A program made the translations under genes and the position numbers. From Bacteroidota bacterium (lineage in GTDB: Bacteria; Bacteroidota; Ignavibacteria; UBA10030; UBA8401): a stretch of 40,204 nt of DNA. This document shows positions 32,003 to 38,728 of the stretch, in pieces. The notes below the pieces were generated by a model that worked only from the letters and a program-made list of their open reading frames with translations, was not told the origin of the DNA and searched no databases. Position 1 is the first letter of the stretch. Each line of letters begins with the position of its first letter. The stretch lies in the NCBI GenBank assembly GCA_021796275.1, contig JAJYOI010000021.1:1-40204 (forward strand), written 5' to 3'.

Positions 32003-32062
32003 GGATTACTGGATTGTTGAGTGCTGTGCTTCGTTTCCATTTATCCATTGATCCAATAATCC
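32003..32062. repeat. imperfect inverted repeat GGATTAxTGGAT
   Basis: GGATTACTGGATTGTTG (32003-32019) pairs imperfectly with CCATTGATCCAATAATCC (32045-32062). It lies just after the trehalase stop codon and may act as its transcription end, or be an intergenic repeat of the ATGGATTGATGGATT type. No T run follows. Confidence 0.55.
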
Positions 32063-32125
32063 TGTGTTCTTCATAATTTCAGTTAATTATTTTTTCACCC
32101 TCGTCTTCTTTTGAAAGGATAGCTA

Positions 32126-32761
32126 ATGTCGTACTGTATCTTGGTTCGTCACGGCGAATCACAGTGGAATCTTGAAAATCGTTTTACCGGCTGGGTTGAT
32201 ATTCCTCTTTCTCCAAAAGGCGAACAGGAGGCGCACGACGCCGGAGAGAAGCTCAAATCGTATTCGTTCGATACAGCCTTCACGTCAAAACTTCAACGCG
32301 CAATCAACACGCTGAAAATTATTTTTCAGGTAACCGGGCAGAAAGGAATTCCAACCGAATACGATAGTGCATTGAATGAACGTCATTATGGTGCATTGCA
32401 GGGGCTGAATAAAAAAGAAACCGCCCAAAGATTCGGTGAAGAGCAGGTCCACATTTGGCGGCGCAGTTACGATGTCCCTCCGCCAAAAGACAAAACCGAA
32501 CTGAATCCCGAAGGCATCAGCGAAAGTTTAAAAGATACCGCAGCGAGAACGCTTCCGTATTGGAATAAAAAAATCTTTCCTGAAATTCTAAATGGGAAAA
32601 ATGTTATCGTGGTAGCACATGGCAACAGTCTTCGCTCTATAGTCATGCAGCTTGATAATCTCACGAAAGAGCAGGTGCTGGATCTGAATATCCCGACCGG
32701 AAAGCCGCTCTTGTATATGTTTGACAACGCTGGAAAAATACGAGAGCATCGCTATCTTTAA
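32126..32761 (+). CDS. gpmA: 2,3-bisphosphoglycerate-dependent phosphoglycerate mutase
   Basis: A 211-residue glycolytic enzyme interconverting 3- and 2-phosphoglycerate. The phosphohistidine is in LVRHGESQWN (residues 7-16). FTGWVDIPLSPKGEQEA, LNERHYGALQGLNK and the second catalytic histidine in VVAHGNSLRSIVM are all typical of dPGM. Length is near that of short dPGM proteins (about 210-250). GAAAGGA lies 8 nt before the ATG at 32126. It stands alone between the trehalase and DUF309 genes. Confidence 0.95.
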   Translation: MSYCILVRHGESQWNLENRFTGWVDIPLSPKGEQEAHDAGEKLKSYSFDTAFTSKLQRAINTLKIIFQVTGQKGIPTEYDSALNERHYGALQGLNKKETAQRFGEEQVHIWRRSYDVPPPKDKTELNPEGISESLKDTAARTLPYWNKKIFPEILNGKNVIVVAHGNSLRSIVMQLDNLTKEQVLDLNIPTGKPLLYMFDNAGKIREHRYL

Positions 32762-32817
32762 GAAACTCAATGGCGACTGGCGTGGTCGTGGTTGAAATTT
32801 ACTTCAGAAATTTTCAG

Positions 32818-32846
32818 TTGATATTGCGTCAACATTTTACTATACT
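32818..32846 (+). promoter_or_regulatory. promoter of the DUF309 gene, predicted leaderless
   Basis: TTGATA (32818-32823), a 17-bp spacer and TATACT (32841-32846). The -10 box ends 9 nt before the ATG at 32856, so the message should start 2-4 nt before the AUG. No Shine-Dalgarno is present. Confidence 0.65.
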
Positions 32847-32855
32847 TTCAACAGC

Positions 32856-33233
32856 ATGATTGAGCAATTAAAGAGGGGTATCGAGCTGTTCAATACGAGA
32901 GACTTCTTTGAATGCCATGATATGCTTGAAGAAATTTGGATGGGATGGCGTTCTAATGATCGCGCGTTCTTTCAAGGTTTGATTCAAATTGCGGCTGGTT
33001 TTTATCATCTGGAAAACGGAAATTACAAAGGCGCGAAAAGCCAGTTGGTGAAAGGCATCTCAAAGCTTCAGCAATTTACTCCCGAACACTGCAGTATTGA
33101 CCTGAGCACATTCCTTCATCAAACCCACGCGTGGGTAACGCTGCTCGAAGCGCGAGAACAATCCGGAACGGCAGAATCGTTTGATATGAATCTCATACCT
33201 ATTATTCAAACTGTGAACACTATTACATTTTAA
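32856..33233 (+). CDS. DUF309 domain protein
   Basis: A 125-residue helical protein. The family pattern is clear: FNTRDFFECHDMLEEIWMGW (residues ~12-31) and RAFFQGLIQIAAGFYHLENGNYKGA (~36-60). The conserved His, Glu and Trp residues suggest a metal or small-ligand site, but the function of DUF309 is not known to me. The gene has its own promoter and an apparently leaderless start. It is followed 19 bp later by a ferredoxin gene, so the two are likely co-transcribed up to the terminator at 33610. Confidence 0.85.
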   Translation: MIEQLKRGIELFNTRDFFECHDMLEEIWMGWRSNDRAFFQGLIQIAAGFYHLENGNYKGAKSQLVKGISKLQQFTPEHCSIDLSTFLHQTHAWVTLLEAREQSGTAESFDMNLIPIIQTVNTITF

Positions 33234-33240
33234 CTGTTAG

Positions 33241-33591
<351 letters not shown>

Positions 33592-33609
33592 GTTTTAGTT
33601 CATTTAAGA

Positions 33610-33650
33610 AAGTCGGTTCGTCCTTTTGTGGATGGACCGACTTTTTTATT
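33610..33650 (+). terminator. intrinsic terminator after the ferredoxin gene
   Basis: The stem AAGTCGGTTCGTCC (33610-33623) pairs with GGATGGACCGACTT (33630-33643) around TTTTGT, with only two imperfect positions, and leads into a run of six T and TATTTT. Confidence 0.9.
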
Positions 33651-33669
33651 TTAGCGAGATAAGTGTGAT

Positions 33670-34515
33670 ATGAACATCGGTTCGTACGAAATTCATGCAA
33701 TTGAAACCAGCCGTTTTGCGCTCGATGGCGGTGCAATGTTCGGTGTTGTGCCGTGGGTGTTTTGGTCGAAGACAAATCCGCCCGATGAACGCAACCGCAT
33801 TACGCTCGCGGCGCGTTGCCTGCTTCTTATCGGCAACGGGAAAATTATTCTTGTTGATACCGGCAACGGAACAAAGTGGAGTGACAAGCTGAAGGATATT
33901 TACCGGCTCGATAATTCGCAGTTCACACTTGAAACTTCTCTTGCCCGTTTCGGCGTTTCACCAAAGGATGTGACGGATGTGATTCTGACGCATCTTCATT
34001 TTGATCATTGCGGCGGCAGCACAAAAATCGTGAATGGAAAACTTGAGCCAACATTTCCCAACGCAACCCATCATGTGCAGAAAGCGCATTGGGATTTGGC
34101 GGTGAACCCGACTGAACGCGACCGCGGCAGTTTCATGAAAGATGATTATACACTGTTGAACGAATCCGGGCAGTTGAAGTTTGTGGACGGCGAGCGCGAA
34201 TTGTTTCCGGGAATTTCTGTTGTGGTGTGCAACGGACATACAGCGGCGCAGCAGCTTCCTGTGCTCTCAGACGGAAAAACAACGCTGCTATTTTGCTGCG
34301 ATCTTGTTCCAACGACATCGCATGTTCCTTATCCGTACATCATGGGCTATGATCTTCGCCCGCTTGTGACGCTTGAAGAAAAGAAACGACTGCTTCCGAA
34401 AGCAGAGAAAGAACACTGGCTGCTTTTTTTAGAGCACGATCCGGTAAGCGAAGCGATCACGTTGAAAGCGACGGATAAAGGCCTTGCCGTTGATCAAAAG
34501 CTGAAATTGGAATGA
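33670..34515 (+). CDS. metallo-beta-lactamase-fold hydrolase
   Basis: A 281-residue cytoplasmic hydrolase. The metal-binding motif is THLHFDHCGG (about residues 109-118), with further histidines in ATHHVQKAHWD and VVCNGHTAAQQLP and an aspartate in LLFCCDLVPT. The domain form (N-terminal LLIGNGKIILVDTGNG) matches AiiA/quorum-quenching-like and general MBL-fold proteins; the substrate is unknown. It overlaps the Rieske gene by 4 bp (ATGA), implying a common mRNA with the Rieske, QueG and perhaps thioredoxin reductase genes. Confidence 0.88.
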   Translation: MNIGSYEIHAIETSRFALDGGAMFGVVPWVFWSKTNPPDERNRITLAARCLLLIGNGKIILVDTGNGTKWSDKLKDIYRLDNSQFTLETSLARFGVSPKDVTDVILTHLHFDHCGGSTKIVNGKLEPTFPNATHHVQKAHWDLAVNPTERDRGSFMKDDYTLLNESGQLKFVDGERELFPGISVVVCNGHTAAQQLPVLSDGKTTLLFCCDLVPTTSHVPYPYIMGYDLRPLVTLEEKKRLLPKAEKEHWLLFLEHDPVSEAITLKATDKGLAVDQKLKLE

Positions 34516-34865
34516 TGATGTTCGCAACAGAACGAAAAGTTGCGCGGCTTCGCGACCTGAAAGAACGAAAAGGCAAGCTTGTTTGTATTGACGGTGAAGA
34601 GATTGCACTTTTCAATATCGAAGGAAAAATTTTTGCCGTAGGCAATGTGTGTCCGCATCAGCATTTTTCCAAATTGCATGAAGGAATGCTCGATGGAAAG
34701 ACGCTCACATGCCCGATGCACGGATGGTCCTACGATTTGGAATCGGGAAAATCTGTCAATGCGGATGGAAAATTGAAAACATTTGCTGTTGAAATACGCG
34801 GCGATGATGTTTTTCTCTTGAATGATGGAGACGCTGACACAGAAAATAAAAGCGAAAGCGCTTGA
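34512..34865 (+). CDS. Rieske [2Fe-2S] ferredoxin-type protein
   Basis: A 117-residue soluble Rieske protein, like NirD or the ferredoxins of dioxygenases. The cluster ligands are C-x-H in CPHQH (about residues 51-55) and C-x-x-H in CPMHGW (about 72-77). It has no membrane anchor. The start overlaps the MBL gene by 4 bp. Its last 44 bp overlap queG in another frame, an unusually long overlap suggesting tight coupling or a wrong start for queG. No oxygenase component is nearby, so the redox partner is unknown. Confidence 0.9.
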   Translation: MMMFATERKVARLRDLKERKGKLVCIDGEEIALFNIEGKIFAVGNVCPHQHFSKLHEGMLDGKTLTCPMHGWSYDLESGKSVNADGKLKTFAVEIRGDDVFLLNDGDADTENKSESA

Positions 34866-35796
34866 GCTTGGCTTCTCCAAAATTGGTGTTGCCAGAGCAG
34901 ATGCCTTGAGCGAGGACGCTATTCGCTTGAAAGAATGGCTGCATCGCGGTTATCAGGCTTCGATGCAGTGGATGGAAAAGAATATCGCTAAGAGAAGCGA
35001 TCCGCGTGAAATTGTTCCGGGTGCAAAATCCGTTATTTCCGTCGCAGTAAATTATTTTACAGACGTTCAGCATTCACCAAGAGAAGGTGAAGGGAAAATT
35101 TCCCGTTATGCGTGGGGCGACGATTATCACATTCACGTGACAGAGCGAATCCAAAAGCTGTTTGAGTGCATCAAACAAATGGCGCCGGAGTCGGAGGGAC
35201 GCTATTATGTTGATACCGGCCCCGTGATGGATAAATATTGGGCTGAGAAGGCGGGCATCGGCTGGCGCGGCAAGCACACAAATGTTATTACGAAAGAATT
35301 CGGCTCGTGGGTGTTTCTCGGCGAAATCATCACGACGCTGGAACTTGAGTATGACGCGCCGATGGAAGATTTTTGCGGAACATGCACTGCATGCATCGAA
35401 GCATGTCCGACCAACGCAATTGTGGAACCCTATATTGTTGATAGTAATAGATGCATCTCGTATCTCACCATTGAACATCGCGGTGAAATTGACGATTCGC
35501 TGAAGCCGCATTTTGAAGGCTGGATTTATGGATGCGATATTTGTCAGGATGTGTGCCCGTGGAACAGATTTCAACAGCAAACGGCGGATGAAGAATATTT
35601 TCCGAGGGACGGGAACGTAACGCCGAATCTTGATGCATTGATAGAATTGTCGCAGGAAGAATTTTCCCGGCGATTCAAAGATTCTCCGATCAAGAGAACG
35701 AAGAGAGAAGGAATTGTTCGGAATGCAAAGCTCGTCAGAAATGAAAACTTTCCGCCAGAGGCGGATGAGCCTAAGGCTCAAAAACTGAAAAAATAA
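34822..35796 (+). CDS. queG: epoxyqueuosine reductase
   Basis: A 324-residue cobalamin-dependent enzyme reducing epoxyqueuosine to queuosine in tRNA. Visible features are KAKALELGFSKIGVARA at the N terminus, YFTDV, the DTGPVMDKYWAEKAGIGWRGKHTNVI core, and two 4Fe-4S motifs (CGTCTACIEACP; GCDICQDVCPWN). The C-terminal ~16 residues (FPPEADEPKAQKLKK) are encoded by two perfect palindromes (35751-35779) and are probably an added tail. Start codons at 34822 and 34825 are both in frame and overlap the Rieske gene by 40-44 bp. It needs cobalamin, like metH. The thioredoxin reductase gene follows by 22 bp. Confidence 0.94.
   Translation: MMETLTQKIKAKALELGFSKIGVARADALSEDAIRLKEWLHRGYQASMQWMEKNIAKRSDPREIVPGAKSVISVAVNYFTDVQHSPREGEGKISRYAWGDDYHIHVTERIQKLFECIKQMAPESEGRYYVDTGPVMDKYWAEKAGIGWRGKHTNVITKEFGSWVFLGEIITTLELEYDAPMEDFCGTCTACIEACPTNAIVEPYIVDSNRCISYLTIEHRGEIDDSLKPHFEGWIYGCDICQDVCPWNRFQQQTADEEYFPRDGNVTPNLDALIELSQEEFSRRFKDSPIKRTKREGIVRNAKLVRNENFPPEADEPKAQKLKK
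35751..35779 (+). repeat. two tandem perfect palindromes in the queG 3' end
   Basis: TCCGCC-AGA-GGCGGA (35751-35765) and GAGCCT-A-AGGCTC (35767-35779), separated by one base. Both are translated as the C-terminal tail of QueG. Neither is followed by a T run, so they look like inserted repeats rather than a terminator. Confidence 0.75.
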
Positions 35797-35818
35797 AAAC
35801 CTTTTAAGAAAAAATATT

Positions 35819-36769
35819 ATGGCAGACAATCATAGAAAAGTAATCATCATCGGCTCCGGTCCAGCAGGATTGACAGCGGCATTATACACAGCACGAGCAA
35901 ATTTGAAGCCGCTCGTATTTGAAGGATTTCAGCCGGGCGGGCAATTGACCATTACAACTGAAGTAGAAAATTTTCCCGGCTTTGTGAATGGAATTATGGG
36001 CCCCGAGCTTATGGATATCATTCGACAACAAGCGCAGCGGTTCGGAGCGGAAACGGTTTTCAAAGAAGTGAGCAAAGTTGATTTCTCGAAACGTCCATTC
36101 CGAATTGAAGTAGACGGTGAAGAATTTTTTGCCGAGAGTGTCGTTGTTGCCACAGGCGCGTCGGCGAAATTACTCGGCATTTCTTCCGAAGCGGAATACA
36201 TGGGCTATGGCGTTTCTGCGTGCGCAACATGCGACGGATTCTTCTTTAAAAATCAGGAAGTCTTTGTTGTCGGCGGCGGCGACACGGCAATGGAAGAAGC
36301 AAATTTTCTCACGAAGTTCGCCTCGAAGGTGACTATCGTACATCGCCGCGATCAATTCCGTGCGTCGAAGATTATGCAGGATCGCGTGATGCACAATCCT
36401 AAGGTATCAGTCGTTTGGGATTCAGTTGTTGATGAAGTATTGGGTAAACGTAACAATGGAAAGAAAACTGTCACCGGACTGAAACTAAAAAATGTTAAAA
36501 CCGGAGCAACCACAAATGTGAAAGCCGACGGATTGTTCATGGCAATCGGGCATCAACCGAATACGAAAATCTTCAAAGGTATTCTTGATATGGACGAGAA
36601 AGAATATCTCAAAGTGCAAGCCGGCTCAACCAAGACAAATGTGCCGGGCGTTTTTGCTGCAGGCGACGTTGCCGATTCGTACTATCGCCAAGCAGTGACA
36701 GCAGCTGGAACGGGCTGTATGGCTGCCATTGATGCCGAAAGGTATTTAGAAGCTGAAGAGGCTCACTGA
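35819..36769 (+). CDS. trxB: thioredoxin reductase
   Basis: A 316-residue flavoenzyme passing electrons from NADPH to thioredoxin. The FAD motif is IIGSGPAGLTAALYTARANL (residues 10-29). The redox pair is C135-ATC138 in ACATCDG, the NADPH motif VVGGGDTAMEEANFL, and the C-terminal GVFAAGDVADSYYRQAVTAAGTG. The length is that of low-molecular-weight TrxB. It begins 22 bp after queG and ends at a strong terminator, so it is probably the last gene of that transcript. No thioredoxin gene is in the window. Confidence 0.95.
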   Translation: MADNHRKVIIIGSGPAGLTAALYTARANLKPLVFEGFQPGGQLTITTEVENFPGFVNGIMGPELMDIIRQQAQRFGAETVFKEVSKVDFSKRPFRIEVDGEEFFAESVVVATGASAKLLGISSEAEYMGYGVSACATCDGFFFKNQEVFVVGGGDTAMEEANFLTKFASKVTIVHRRDQFRASKIMQDRVMHNPKVSVVWDSVVDEVLGKRNNGKKTVTGLKLKNVKTGATTNVKADGLFMAIGHQPNTKIFKGILDMDEKEYLKVQAGSTKTNVPGVFAAGDVADSYYRQAVTAAGTGCMAAIDAERYLEAEEAH

Positions 36770-36795
36770 TTTTTTCATAAGTCACGTTGTAATTG

Positions 36796-36827
36796 ACGCC
36801 GCGTACATTGTGCGCGGCGTTTTTTTA
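36796..36827 (+). terminator. intrinsic terminator after trxB
   Basis: ACGCCGCG (36796-36803) pairs perfectly with CGCGGCGT (36813-36820) and is followed by a T run. Confidence 0.92.
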
Positions 36828-36842
36828 TTTTAGCGGAAAATT

Positions 36843-36859
36843 TGTCATACCGCCTGACA
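36843..36859 (+). promoter_or_regulatory. dyad TGTCA-N7-TGACA, possible enhancer of the sigma54 promoter
   Basis: A perfect inverted repeat about 150 bp before the predicted sigma54 transcription start, the usual distance for activator sites of the NtrC type. Further TTTGTC copies follow near 36885, 36896 and 36903. The cognate activator is not in the window. Confidence 0.4.
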
Positions 36860-36972
36860 TATTTTCTTTTTGTGCTTCCATTTTTGTCCGATAATTTGTC
36901 AGTTTGTCGTACTCGGAAAAACTCCTTACGTTCATTACCGCAGTACATGCCGTTTTTTAAAGTTTTATAAGC

Positions 36973-36987
36973 TGGCACGCGCTTTGC
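36973..36987 (+). promoter_or_regulatory. sigma54 (RpoN) promoter of the hsp20 operon
   Basis: TGGCACG-CGCT-TTGC matches the -24/-12 consensus TGGCACG-N4-TTGC at every fixed position. The start should lie near 36999, about 45 nt before the first hsp20 ATG. Confidence 0.8.
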
Positions 36988-37043
36988 CTTTCTTCGTTGT
37001 AGTTACTGAAAAACAATTCACAAATTTAAAGCAGGAGGTTGTT

Positions 37044-37490
37044 ATGGTAGTACGATATGAAGCCGTTCCGTCGGTTTTAGATGCGGTTCATGATATGTTG
37101 GAATCCGAAACGTTCAATATGCCATTTCCGCGAGTATTCTCCGAATGGCCGCGTTTCGCTAAAGCGGAAGTTTTTCCATACTTGAATATTGCGGAACGCA
37201 AGGACGACATACAAGTAGTCATGGAAATTCCAGGTGTGTCAAAGGAGGATGTGAAAGTTCATTATCACGACGGCGTCTTAACCATCAGCGGTGAGCGCAA
37301 ATCGCCGGAAGTGAAAGCCGAAGAACGCATGCTGCGTCAAGAAATCACGTATGGACCATTTTCCCGCTCCGTTGAATTACCCGCTCCGGTTAATGCCGAA
37401 AAGATTTCAGCTGAATACACCAATGGAATTTTGCGCGTGATTCTTCCTAAGCTTGAAGAAGTAAAACCAAAAGAAATTGTTGTTCGTTGA
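37044..37490 (+). CDS. small heat-shock protein Hsp20, first of three
   Basis: A 148-residue alpha-crystallin-type chaperone that holds unfolded proteins without ATP. The alpha-crystallin domain runs from about FPYLNIAERKDDIQVVMEIPGVSKEDVKV to the A-x-x-x-NGILRVILPK signature. The closing KEIVVR supplies the C-terminal I-x-V contact motif. The ATG at 37044 has GCAGGAGG 6 nt upstream; the frame is open further upstream through the sigma54 promoter but that part is non-coding. It is the first gene of a three-gene operon. Confidence 0.93.
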   Translation: MVVRYEAVPSVLDAVHDMLESETFNMPFPRVFSEWPRFAKAEVFPYLNIAERKDDIQVVMEIPGVSKEDVKVHYHDGVLTISGERKSPEVKAEERMLRQEITYGPFSRSVELPAPVNAEKISAEYTNGILRVILPKLEEVKPKEIVVR

Positions 37491-37504
37491 CAAAAAGGAG
37501 TGTA

Positions 37505-37906
37505 ATGAATATGACTGAGAATAAAAAAAATCAAGAATCGTTTGAACACGGCGATTCGCAGAACGGTGTGAAAAGCGATGTTCGTCTGATTGTACCGCCC
37601 GTCGATATTCAAGAAACCGCCGAGTCCTATATTCTACGATTGGATATTCCGGGCGCTGATAAGAAAAATATCAGCGCACAAATTAATGACGATACATTAA
37701 GTGTCAGCGCGCGTGTCGATTCATATTTTGAGAAGGATACAGCGTTGTTCTATGACAATTCAATGCCGATGGAATATCGCCGCGAGTTTTCTCTTGCAAA
37801 CGATGTCGACACGACGGCTGTAAATGCACTCTATGATTTGGGTGTGCTGACGCTAACATTGAAGAAGAAGCAACAATGTTTGCCGAAAGAAATTGAAGTT
37901 ATGTAA
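37505..37906 (+). CDS. small heat-shock protein Hsp20, second and most divergent
   Basis: A 133-residue protein. The crystallin domain (PPVDIQETAESYILRLDIPGADKKNISAQINDD) ends with ALYDLGVLTLTLKKK, where the usual NGILxVxLPK signature is altered, and with the I-x-V motif KEIEVM. Its N-terminal region is short and hydrophilic. The ATG at 37505 follows AAAAAGGAG; an in-frame TTG at 37487 would overlap the previous gene and is rejected. It may co-assemble with its neighbours. Confidence 0.88.
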   Translation: MNMTENKKNQESFEHGDSQNGVKSDVRLIVPPVDIQETAESYILRLDIPGADKKNISAQINDDTLSVSARVDSYFEKDTALFYDNSMPMEYRREFSLANDVDTTAVNALYDLGVLTLTLKKKQQCLPKEIEVM

Positions 37907-37935
37907 TCTGTAAGAAATGAAAGGAGGATAGTATT

Positions 37936-38424
37936 ATGTCACTTATAAAGCGAAACCCAGCAAAAGAAATCGGATTCTGGAATGGAGATTTTCCGGTATC
38001 CCGAGGCTTGCAAACGCTGCAACAGAACATGAATCAGTTGTTCGATCAATTCTTCCGTGGAGATATTCTCGACGATGGAACATTGTTCACACGGTCATGG
38101 ATGCCGGCAGTTGATATCCATGAATCTGAAAATGCTTACATTATTACGGCAGAACTTCCCGGATTGAAAAAAAACGAAGTGAAGATTACGTTGGACAATA
38201 ATATTATCACGATTCGAGGAGAGAAAAAAGACGAGCAGGAAAAGAAAACCTTACACAGTCATCGTCTTGAGCGAAGTTATGGTTTATTTGAGCGATCGTT
38301 CACGCTTCCCGCAACTGTGAAAACCGATAACGTTGACGCTCGATTCGATGACGGCATTTTGACCGTTACACTTCCAAAGGCGGAAGAAGCGAAACAAAAA
38401 CTGATTGATGTCAAAGTGAAGTAA
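37936..38424 (+). CDS. small heat-shock protein Hsp20, third
   Basis: A 162-residue chaperone with an N-terminal arm containing two phenylalanine-rich helices (QNMNQLFDQFFRGD). The crystallin domain runs from WMPAVDIHESENAYIITAELPGLKKNEVKI through RSYGLFERSFTLP to FDDGILTVTLPK, and the closing LIDVKVK carries I-x-V. AAGGAGG lies upstream of the ATG at 37936. It is the most canonical of the three and the last gene before a terminator. Confidence 0.94.
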   Translation: MSLIKRNPAKEIGFWNGDFPVSRGLQTLQQNMNQLFDQFFRGDILDDGTLFTRSWMPAVDIHESENAYIITAELPGLKKNEVKITLDNNIITIRGEKKDEQEKKTLHSHRLERSYGLFERSFTLPATVKTDNVDARFDDGILTVTLPKAEEAKQKLIDVKVK

Positions 38425-38451
38425 ATGATTGACAACTGATCGGAGAAAAAT

Positions 38452-38484
38452 CCCGGGCAGCACACCCGGGGTTTTTATTTTTTG
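38452..38484 (+). terminator. intrinsic terminator of the hsp20 operon
   Basis: CCCGGG (38452-38457) and CCCGGG (38465-38470) pair around CAGCACA, followed by GTTTTTATTTTTT. Confidence 0.88.
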
Positions 38485-38568
38485 CCATCCTTATTTCTTT
38501 GCCCCTCAATAATTAGCGTTGCAAGGTTTTTCTGAGAATTCCAGCGAGTTTTTTTCTTGAAAATTCAC

Positions 38569-38597
38569 TTGACAAGTGGAAATAATTTCGCTATTAT
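38569..38597 (+). promoter_or_regulatory. promoter of the LacI-family gene
   Basis: Perfect TTGACA (38569-38574), a 17-bp spacer, TATTAT (38592-38597). The -35 box lies inside a 13-bp palindrome CACTTGACAAGTG (38566-38578). The start is near 38604, giving a leader of about 125 nt. Confidence 0.8.
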
Positions 38598-38598
38598 T

Positions 38599-38612
38599 AA
38601 AACGGTTCGATT
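38599..38612 (+). promoter_or_regulatory. LacI-type operator candidate O1
   Basis: AAAACGGTTCGATT overlaps the predicted transcription start. It shares the central CG and the right half TTCGATT with the site at 38705-38718. Its left half is less symmetric. Confidence 0.5.
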
Positions 38613-38704
38613 AGAACTAATACATTCCCTCACATTTAGTGCTCTATTCTTAGAATTTGCCGGTAATTCACATCTTTAATTAACAGATTTCACGTAATTT
38701 AATT

Positions 38705-38714
38705 GAAACGTTTC
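38705..38714 (+). promoter_or_regulatory. LacI-type operator candidate O2
   Basis: GAAACGTTTC is a perfect palindrome with central CG, the hallmark of LacI/GalR operators. It lies 14 bp before the regulator's ATG. Its centre is 106 bp, about ten helical turns, from that of the site at 38599, so the two could be bridged by a tetramer. Confidence 0.65.
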
Positions 38715-38728
38715 GATTAAAGAAGCCT

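Noticed and set aside
36870..37043. Upstream extension of the first Hsp20 frame
   Set aside because: It crosses the sigma54 promoter and lacks homology; the ATG at 37044 has a strong ribosome-binding site.
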